DNA of 64,000 nt from IMG/VR virus record IMGVR_UViG_3300046660_000716, positions 62,001 to 126,000 of that record; one strand, written 5' to 3'. Every line of letters starts with the position of its first letter. Position 1 is the stretch's first letter. A model generated the notes under the pieces. That model saw only the letters and a program-made list of their open reading frames with translations, was not told the origin of the DNA and did not search any database. Source of the DNA: a virus. Shown here one piece after another: positions 58,039 to 64,000 of this stretch. A program made the position numbers and the translations under genes.

Positions 58039-61000
58039 TTACGCGGTGGTCCAGGTGCCGAAGCCGCCAGTGATGTGCCAGACGTAGGTGCTGGCACCGG
58101 TCTGCACGCACGTCAGCATGACGCTGGCGTTGGTCTCCGTCGCGGTCGAGTTCGTCAGAGTGCCCGCCGCCGTGGAGTCCTGTATGGTATCAGTTCCCAC
58201 GGCTTTGATCACGAAGTTCTGAGCGTTGACCTTGAAGAAGCGCAGGGTCTGGCCCACCATCGTCGAGCCTGCAGGCAGGGTGTCGGTGATGGCGCCCGCT
58301 GCACCGCGGTTGGTCAGCATCGAGCCGACGTCCGTCGACAGCACCGTGTAGGATGCGGTTTTCGGGTTGTCGACCAGGGCCGCAGCCGCGCCGTCCGTGA
58401 TGCCGTAGCCGGCCAGGGTGGTCGGCTTGCCGGTGATGCTGGCGAAGGCAGGGGTCACGGTCACATTCGCAGCCAGGACCAGGCGGCCCTTGGAGTCGAC
58501 CGTGAAGGTCGGGATCTGGGTCGCCGAGCCGTAGGCCGCCGCCGCCACCGCCGTGTTGGCCAGAGTCAGAGCGCCCGTCGCCGCAGCCGAGCCGTCGAAG
58601 TTCGTCGTCCAGGTGGCGTCGCCGGTGATCGAGATCGCCCGAGCGGTCGCCAGCTTGGTCGCCGTGTCGGCGTTGCCCGTGACGTTGCCCGTGACGTTGC
58701 CGGTCACGTTGCCCGCGACGTTGCCCTGCAGGTTCATCTGGGCGGTGCCCACCGAGCCGCTGAAGACCTCGCCGGTGTTCGACGCGTCCGGGATGAACGT
58801 GAAGAAGCCGGTGGAGTCGTCGAAGCCGAAGTAGCCCACCTTCGCGGTGGTGCCGTTGTGCCAGCGGTACTCGATGCCGCGGTCCTTGTTGTCGTCGACG
58901 GTCGGAGCCGTGTCGCCGCCCAGGGTGAAGATAGGGTCGTCGATGGTCACGGTCGTCGAGTTGAACGTGGTCGTGGTGCCGTTGAACGTCACGTTGCCCG
59001 TGAAGGTGGTGGTGCCGTTCACGACCAGCGACGCGGCGGTCAGCGCGCCCGCGGTCGTCAGGTTGGCCGAGCCAGCCCAGGTGGACAGCGCGGTGTTCTC
59101 CACGTTGCCCAGTCCGACGGCCGCGGCGTTCAGCGCTGCCATCACCTTGTCGCCGCGGTAGTACTGCGCCGCGGTGCCAGCAGCGATGAGCGGCTGCGAG
59201 TCAGTGATGCCGTATCCGGCCAGGGTGGTCGGCAGGCCCGTGATGTTGGCGAAGGCCGGGGTCACGGTCACGTTGGCCGCCAGGACCAGGCGGCCCTTGG
59301 AATCGACCGTGAAGGTCGGGATCTGGGAGCCGGAGCCGTAGGCCGCCGCCGCCACGGCGGTGTTGGCCAGGGTCAGCGCGCCGGTGGCGTTGGCCGAGCC
59401 GTCGAAGCTGGTGGTCCAGGTGGCGTCGCCGGTGATCGAGACGCTGCGGGCGGTCGCCAGCTTGGTCGCGGTCGAGGCGTTGCCCGTGAAGCCGGCCGTC
59501 GTGTTGATGGTCAGCTTGTTGTTGACGTCGTCGTAGGCCACCGAGATGTTGGTGCCGGAGACGATGTCCAGGCGCTCGGCCGTGGTGTACGAGATCTGCG
59601 CGCTGGTGCCGTCGCCGATCGACAGCGTGTGCGTGTGGTTGGACAGCGCCGCGTCGGTGATGCCGTAGCCGGCCAGGGTGGTCGGCTTGGACGTGATGCT
59701 TGAGAACAGCGGCGTGATCGTCACCGGCGCGCCGACGCTGATGATGCGGCCCTTGGAGTCGACCGTGTACGGCGTGACCGCGGTCGCCGTCGCGTTGTAC
59801 GTGCCGGCGGCGACGCCCGATGCGGCCAGCGTCATGGCGCCCGTGGCTGCGGCGGTGCCGTCGAAGTTCGTCGTCCAGGTGCCGTCGCCGGTCATGGAGA
59901 TCGCGCGGGTCGTCGCCAGAGCCGTGGCGGTCGAGGCGTTGCCCGTGAAGCCTGCGGTCGTGTTGACCGTGAGCTTATTGGTGGCGTCGTCGTAGACCAG
60001 CGAGATGTTCGTGCCGGACACGATGTCCAGGCGATCGCTGGTCAGGTAGTTGATCTGCGTCGCGGTCCCGTCGCCGATCTTCAGCGCGTGGGTGTGCACC
60101 AGCGGCGCAGCGTCGGTGATGCCGTAGCCGCCCAGCGTGGTCGGCAGACCCGTGATGTTGGCGAACGCCGGGGTCACGGCGGTGCTACCGGCGACGGTCA
60201 GGCGACCCTTGGAGTCGACCGTGAAGGTCGGAACCAGGGCGCCCGAGCCGTAGGAGGCCGCAGCGACGCCGGTGTTGGCCAGCGTGCCGGCAGCCGTGGC
60301 GTTGGCCGAGCCGTCGAAGTTGGTGGTCCAGGACACGTCGCCGGTCATCGAGATCGAGCGGGCGTTGGCCAGCTTGGTCGCGGTGTCGGCATTGCCGGTG
60401 AAGCTCGCGCTCGAACCGATCGTGATCTTGTTGTTGACGTCGTCGTAGGCCACCGTGATGTTGCTGCCCGACACGATGTCCAGGCGGTCGCTGGTGAGGT
60501 AGTTCACCCGCGCGGCGGTCCCGTCGCCGATCGTCAGCGCGTGGGTGTGCACCAGGGCCGCGGCGTCGGTGATGCCGTAGCCGCCCAGCGTGGTGGGCTT
60601 GCCGGTCACGCTGGCGAAGGCCGGGGTGATCGTGACCGCGGCGCCGGTTGCCACGATGCGGCCCTTGGCGTCCACGGTGAACGGCGTGATCGCGGTCGCC
60701 GAGTTGTTGTACTGGGCGGCGGCGACGCCGGTGTTGGCCAGCGTCAGGGCGCCGGTCGCGGCAGCGGTGCCGTCAAAATTCGTCGTCCAGGTGGCGTCGC
60801 CGGTGATCGAGATCGCACGGCTGGTGGCCAGAGCGGTCGCAGTCGAGGCGTTACCGGTCACGGCGCCCGTCAGGTTGCCGGTGACGTTGCCCAGCAGGTT
60901 AGCCTCCAGGGTGCCCACCGCGCCGGAGAAGACCTCGCCGGCATTCACCGCGTCCGGGATGAAGGTCATGCGGCCGGTGCTTCGGTCGAAGCCGAAGAAG

Positions 61001-62892
61001 CCAACCTTGGCCGCGCCGTTGTACCAGCGGTACTCGATGCCGCGGTCCTTGCCGTCGTCCAGCACCGGAGCGGTGTCGCCGCCCAGGGTCAGGATCGGGT
61101 CGTCCAGTGTCACGGTGGTCGAGTTGACGGTGGTCGTGGGGCCGTTGAAGACCACGGCTCCGGTGACGGTCAGCGAGTCCACGGTCAGGGCACCCGCGGT
61201 CGTCAGGTTCGACGAGCCAGCCCAGGTGGACAGCGCGGTGTTCTCCACCAGACCCAAGCCGACTGCGGCCTTGTCCAGGGTCGCGAAGACCTTGTCACCG
61301 CGGTAGTACTGTGCGGCGGTGCCAGCTGCGATCAGGCCCTGCGCGTCGACGATGCCGTACCCGGCCAGGGTGGTGGGCTTGCCCGTGACGCTGGCGAAGG
61401 CCGGGGTGATCGTGACAGGAGCGCCGGTCGCGACAATGCGGCCCTTCGCGTCCACAGTGAACGGCGTCACCTGGGTCGCCGAGTTGTTGTAGGTGCCGGC
61501 GGCTACGGCGGTGTTGGCCAGGGTGGCCGCGCCGGTGGCGTTGCCGCTGCCGTCGAAGTTCGTGGTCCAGGTCACGTCGCCGGTGGACGAGATCGAGCGG
61601 CTGGTGGCCAGCTTGGTCGCGGTGTCGGCGTTGCCGGTGAAGGAGCCGCTGGTGCCGATCGTGATCTTGTTGTTGACGTCGTCGTAGCCGATGGTGACGT
61701 TGGCGCCGGAGACGATGTCGAGGCGCTCTGCGGACGTGAACGAGATCTGGCTCGCGGTGCCGTCGCCGATGGACAGGGCGTGGGTGTGGCCAGCCAGCGC
61801 CGCGTCGGTGATGCCGTAGCCGGCCACGGTGGTCGGCGTGTTGGTCACGCTGCCCCAGGCCGGGGTGATCGTGACGGCCGGGCCCACGAAGGTCAGGCGG
61901 CCCTTGGCATCCACGGTGTACGGCGACAGCTGGGTGGCCGAGTTGTTGTAGGCTCCCGCAGCGACGCCGGAGTCGCCGAAGGTGATCGCAATGTCAGCGG
62001 CGGCGTGGCCGTCGAACTGCACGGTGCCGGACGCGTCGCCCGAGACGGACAGCGCCACGGCGTTGGCCAGCTTGGTAGCGGTGGACGCATTGCCAGCCAG
62101 GGCCGCGGTCACGGTGCCGGCGGCGAAGTTGCCGCTCGCGTCGCGGTAGACCAGGGTGCTAGGCGTGTTCAGGTTGTCCGAGGCGATGACGATCTGCGGG
62201 CTCGCCGCCTGTCCGTCGCCGTTGGCCACGCTCACGCCCAGACCGGTCGCGCCGATGGTGCGCAGTGCGGCGGCGCCGTCGGCCGTGCGGGCCAGCATGC
62301 CGGTGCCGGTCAGGGCGGCGATCGCCGTCAGGTCCGAGTCCAGCGCCTGCGCGTCGGTGATGCCGTAGCCAGCGCGGGTGGTCGGCTTGCCGGTCAGGTT
62401 GGTGAACGTGTGGGTGTGGCTGTCGTTCAGCACGGTGACGGTGATCGTTGCGTCGTCGGAGCCGTCGAAGAAGACGGAGCCGGTGGCGTCGCCGCCGAGC
62501 TGGATGATGCGCGCGGTCAGCAGCTTCGTCGCGGTCGCGGCGTTGCCGACGCCCTGGCCCGAGGCCAGCAGGTCGCGCAGCGACTTCTGGTTGACGATCT
62601 GGCCGTCGGGGGACTGGCCGTCCAGGTTCGGCGCCAGCGGCACGCCTGTCAGGTGCGGCGAGTCCAGCGACGCCAGGAGTGCGAGGGCGTTCTGCAGGCC
62701 GACGATCTCCGAGATGCCGTGCGTGTGGTCGGAGTTGGCGGTCAGGATGCCGCCGGGGGTGATGCCGTCCTGGACGCGGATCTGCTTCAGATCCATGTCA
62801 ATCACGACTTCACCGAACTGGCCGATGTACGCCGCTGCCAGCTCCGTGGTGCCGCGCTTCAGGCGGATATTGCGGATTTCAGTAGTGCTCAT
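58039..62892 (-). CDS. Long repetitive tail-fibre protein, 1617 aa
   Basis: The first 50 residues (IRLKRGTTELAAAYIGQFGEVVID, then IRVQDG) match the N-terminal segment common to phage fibre and tropism proteins. The body repeats a unit of about 151-153 residues: TGD.TWTTNFDGS, TPFTVDAKGRI, VTITPAF, KPTTLAGYGITDA, HTHALSIGDGT, RLDIVSG.NI..YDD, GNA.TATKLA. Eight GYGI and six TGDxTWTT copies are visible, and a longer IAAGTAAQYYRGDK...GIEYRWYNG module occurs twice. It probably forms an extended trimeric beta fibre for host binding. The C-terminal end (LPAGSTMVGQTLRFFK) may be the receptor-side tip. Confidence 0.88.
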   Translation of the reverse strand: MSTTEIRNIRLKRGTTELAAAYIGQFGEVVIDMDLKQIRVQDGITPGGILTANSDHTHGISEIVGLQNALALLASLDSPHLTGVPLAPNLDGQSPDGQIVNQKSLRDLLASGQGVGNAATATKLLTARIIQLGGDATGSVFFDGSDDATITVTVLNDSHTHTFTNLTGKPTTRAGYGITDAQALDSDLTAIAALTGTGMLARTADGAAALRTIGATGLGVSVANGDGQAASPQIVIASDNLNTPSTLVYRDASGNFAAGTVTAALAGNASTATKLANAVALSVSGDASGTVQFDGHAAADIAITFGDSGVAAGAYNNSATQLSPYTVDAKGRLTFVGPAVTITPAWGSVTNTPTTVAGYGITDAALAGHTHALSIGDGTASQISFTSAERLDIVSGANVTIGYDDVNNKITIGTSGSFTGNADTATKLATSRSISSTGDVTWTTNFDGSGNATGAATLANTAVAAGTYNNSATQVTPFTVDAKGRIVATGAPVTITPAFASVTGKPTTLAGYGIVDAQGLIAAGTAAQYYRGDKVFATLDKAAVGLGLVENTALSTWAGSSNLTTAGALTVDSLTVTGAVVFNGPTTTVNSTTVTLDDPILTLGGDTAPVLDDGKDRGIEYRWYNGAAKVGFFGFDRSTGRMTFIPDAVNAGEVFSGAVGTLEANLLGNVTGNLTGAVTGNASTATALATSRAISITGDATWTTNFDGTAAATGALTLANTGVAAAQYNNSATAITPFTVDAKGRIVATGAAVTITPAFASVTGKPTTLGGYGITDAAALVHTHALTIGDGTAARVNYLTSDRLDIVSGSNITVAYDDVNNKITIGSSASFTGNADTATKLANARSISMTGDVSWTTNFDGSANATAAGTLANTGVAAASYGSGALVPTFTVDSKGRLTVAGSTAVTPAFANITGLPTTLGGYGITDAAPLVHTHALKIGDGTATQINYLTSDRLDIVSGTNISLVYDDATNKLTVNTTAGFTGNASTATALATTRAISMTGDGTWTTNFDGTAAATGAMTLAASGVAAGTYNATATAVTPYTVDSKGRIISVGAPVTITPLFSSITSKPTTLAGYGITDAALSNHTHTLSIGDGTSAQISYTTAERLDIVSGTNISVAYDDVNNKLTINTTAGFTGNASTATKLATARSVSITGDATWTTSFDGSANATGALTLANTAVAAAAYGSGSQIPTFTVDSKGRLVLAANVTVTPAFANITGLPTTLAGYGITDSQPLIAAGTAAQYYRGDKVMAALNAAAVGLGNVENTALSTWAGSANLTTAGALTAASLVVNGTTTFTGNVTFNGTTTTFNSTTVTIDDPIFTLGGDTAPTVDDNKDRGIEYRWHNGTTAKVGYFGFDDSTGFFTFIPDASNTGEVFSGSVGTAQMNLQGNVAGNVTGNVTGNVTGNADTATKLATARAISITGDATWTTNFDGSAAATGALTLANTAVAAAAYGSATQIPTFTVDSKGRLVLAANVTVTPAFASITGKPTTLAGYGITDGAAAALVDNPKTASYTVLSTDVGSMLTNRGAAGAITDTLPAGSTMVGQTLRFFKVNAQNFVIKAVGTDTIQDSTAAGTLTNSTATETNASVMLTCVQTGASTYVWHITGGFGTWTTA
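58660..59192 (-). repeat. Long fibre module, copy B
   Basis: Encodes AAGTAAQYYRGDKVM through DRGIEYRWHNG to the TGNVTGN run. It matches 60840-61335 over most of its length. It carries an extra GNVTGN triple repeat. Confidence 0.7.
60840..61335 (-). repeat. Long fibre module, copy A
   Basis: Encodes AAGTAAQYYRGDKVF through DRGIEYRWYNG and FIPDAVNAGEVFSG. Its partner is 58660-59192. The pair are the clearest internal duplication of the fibre. Confidence 0.7.
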
Positions 62893-62913
62893 GGGGTGCT
62901 TTCCTAGCAGTGG

Positions 62914-63510
62914 TTATTGGAGCTCGCCGCAGTCGATGTCGGTGCCGACCAGGGAGAAGAGCGAGTCGGACTCGGACTTGGTGTACGACGCGCCGGCCAC
63001 CTGCACCGCCACGCCGTTGATGAACAGGCCGGAGCTGTTGGCGGTCACGACGCCGGCTACGTCCAGCGTGAGGGCGTTGACGTTGCCCGCCTCGACCGTC
63101 GCCAGGAAGCGCTGCGCGTCGGCGAAGATCACCGCGCTGCCGGTGAACGCCTCCGGCATGGTGATCTTGAACGAGTCGTCGTCGACCAGCACCCGGTCCT
63201 GCCCCTGGATGATCGATCCGTCGTCGTGGTACGCCACGAAGATCACGTCGGTCGTGCCGAGGCCGTGGTTGACGGTCCACTCCGCGGACGCGATCGCCTG
63301 GTGGTGGGCCGCGCTGTTCTTCGGGTTGGTCAGCGGGAACCAGGCCGGGATTCCGGCGACCGTGGTGTAGGCCCAGATGGCGCCCTGCACCAAGCTGATC
63401 GAGTTGGGCTTCGGTTCCGGCGGAAAGTCTTCGTGGTTCGTCCCGATGATGAGCGCACCGCCGAAGTGCGCGTCGGCGCGAAAGCGCACCGTGGAATTTG
63501 TGTTGGACAT
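62914..63510 (-). CDS. Fibre-associated protein, 198 aa
   Basis: It lies 21 bases upstream of the fibre start in the same direction. The N-terminus resembles fibre-type segments (GAIWAYTTVAGIPAWFPLTN). ASAEWTVNHGLGTTDVIFVAYHDDGSII is a beta-rich motif often found in phage tail appendage proteins. It ends with SYTKSESDSLFSLVG, a typical trimeric fibre segment. Probably a baseplate or proximal fibre piece. Confidence 0.7.
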   Translation of the reverse strand: MSNTNSTVRFRADAHFGGALIIGTNHEDFPPEPKPNSISLVQGAIWAYTTVAGIPAWFPLTNPKNSAAHHQAIASAEWTVNHGLGTTDVIFVAYHDDGSIIQGQDRVLVDDDSFKITMPEAFTGSAVIFADAQRFLATVEAGNVNALTLDVAGVVTANSSGLFINGVAVQVAGASYTKSESDSLFSLVGTDIDCGELQ

Positions 63511-63562
63511 TGAGTGCTCCGCTTAGAAGAGGTGTAGGGCGCCATAGCGGCGATCCTGTTTT

Positions 63563-63772
63563 TCAATCATCTGTTGTCCCGGATGGTGGATCTGCCTTCG
63601 GGCGGGGCGCGCCGGAGAACACGGCCTTCCCCTCCAGGACCTTCAGGGTGACCGCCAGGATTGCGTATTGCTGCGAGAAGCTCTCGGCGTCGGCCCCGGT
63701 CCGCTGGAGGCGCGCGATGTTGTCGTCGCACTTGGACAGCCAGTCCACGATCCTTGCGTTGATTGCTTTCAT
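63563..63772 (-). CDS. Small helical protein, 69 aa
   Basis: The start at 63772 follows AGGGAGCGCGCC and overlaps the upstream stop; a longer frame starting at 63817 is rejected. Helical (NARIVDWLSKCDDNIARLQR). Unrecognised; adjacent to fibre genes. Confidence 0.65.
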   Translation of the reverse strand: MKAINARIVDWLSKCDDNIARLQRTGADAESFSQQYAILAVTLKVLEGKAVFSGAPRPKADPPSGTTDD

Positions 63773-63984
63773 GGCGCGCTCCCTGCGTGGATGAGGGACC
63801 CGACGCGGCTGTAACACTGCTTGAGGAAGTCCATGTTCGCCCGGAAGACGTCGACTGTCTCCTCGTCGGAAAAGTCAGCTTTAGTGGACGCGTTTTTCAG
63901 AGCGGCGATGCAGGACCGGATGTGGGCGAGCCCGTCCTCGACCGTGGCGATCGAGGCGATGTCGAAATTCGGGAGAGGCGTCAT
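63769..63984 (-). CDS. Small helical protein, 71 aa
   Basis: A complete gene at the right edge, overlapping the next by 4 bases. Helical (GLAHIRSCIAALKNASTK and FRANMDFLKQCYSRV). It is a similar size to its neighbour, but sequence relation is not clear. Function unknown. Confidence 0.65.
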   Translation of the reverse strand: MTPLPNFDIASIATVEDGLAHIRSCIAALKNASTKADFSDEETVDVFRANMDFLKQCYSRVGSLIHAGSAP

Positions 63985-64000
63985 GGCGTTGTCCTCGGTG

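Larger units (their letters stand above)
58398..62370 (-). repeat. Tandem fibre repeats, eight GYGI-centred units
   Basis: The reverse complement of GYGITDA codons recurs at 58398, 59205, 59658, 60117, 60570, 61350, 61809 and 62358. Spacings are 453-459 bases for the basic unit and about 780-810 where the long module is inserted. The copies are similar but not identical, so units diverge after duplication. Confidence 0.8.

Noticed and set aside
58398-62370. CRISPR-like interpretation of the regular repeats
   Set aside because: Repeats are 450 bases or more apart, lie in one coding frame and vary by codon, so they are protein repeats.
57886-62907. Two very long plus-strand open frames (605 and 939 codons) opposite the tail fibre
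   Set aside because: They are antisense to a clear repetitive fibre gene. Their Gly/Arg/Val/Ala-rich product repeats only because the fibre repeats, and there are no ribosome-binding sites. Strong GC3 bias keeps the opposite frame open.

Overview
This window is a continuous piece of a large, GC-rich tailed-phage genome. It is probably a jumbo or near-jumbo myovirus of a Gram-negative host. The evidence for a phage is: tightly packed, mostly small genes with ATGA, GTGA or TGATG overlaps; a T4 gp20-like portal gene; a long repetitive tail-fibre gene; a B-family DNA polymerase fragment beside an HNH endonuclease; and a phage-type recombinase. No rRNA, tRNA, integrase, CRISPR array or insertion sequence was seen. 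Three small proteins have Sec-type signal peptides. The host genus cannot be named from this sequence.

Layout. Positions 1-11955 carry both subunits of a type II topoisomerase (the B subunit is cut by the left edge), separated by about 7 kb of small genes that include a NADAR-family protein. Positions 12007-24957 hold mostly unrecognised genes, including three paralogous families, an HNH-like protein and a YodC-like protein. Positions 25033-30152 hold small enzymes of nucleotide or counter-defence type: a possible DSBH oxygenase, a Nudix hydrolase, a DUF4326 protein, a 2H phosphoesterase resembling anti-CBASS Acb1, and a ParB-fold protein. The same stretch has an unexpected protein resembling the C-terminus of RNA polymerase beta. 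Positions 30239-37407 include a RecA/UvsX-type recombinase and a clear C-terminal half of a multisubunit RNA polymerase beta subunit, with both active-site lysines conserved. Positions 37484-43894 carry small genes, an NAD-dependent DNA ligase without its zinc finger, and an HU-like protein. Positions 43959-51786 include a B-family DNA polymerase that stops just after motif A, next to an HNH gene. Positions 51884-57683 are probable virion genes ending in the portal. From 57727 to the right edge the genes are on the minus strand: a 1617-residue repetitive tail fibre and its neighbours.

Regulation. The motif ATATCAT (variants ATATTAT and ATATAAT) occurs at eleven intergenic or gene-end positions, each 30-80 bases before a start codon. 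I read it as the -10 element of a phage promoter class. Many genes also have a perfect 7-13 bp hairpin 19-37 bases before the start codon, often with a 4-base loop and no T-run. These are separate from about nine classical T-tailed terminators. Most genes use a leader close to AACCGAAGGAGAA before the start codon.

How the genes may work together. Topoisomerase, polymerase, recombinase, ligase and the HU-like protein form a replication and recombination set. The beta-like genes suggest the phage makes its own multisubunit RNA polymerase, with other subunits outside the window. The NADAR, Acb1-like, Nudix and DUF4326 genes may protect against nucleotide-based host defences. Most other genes are unrecognised, and I describe only what can be seen in them.
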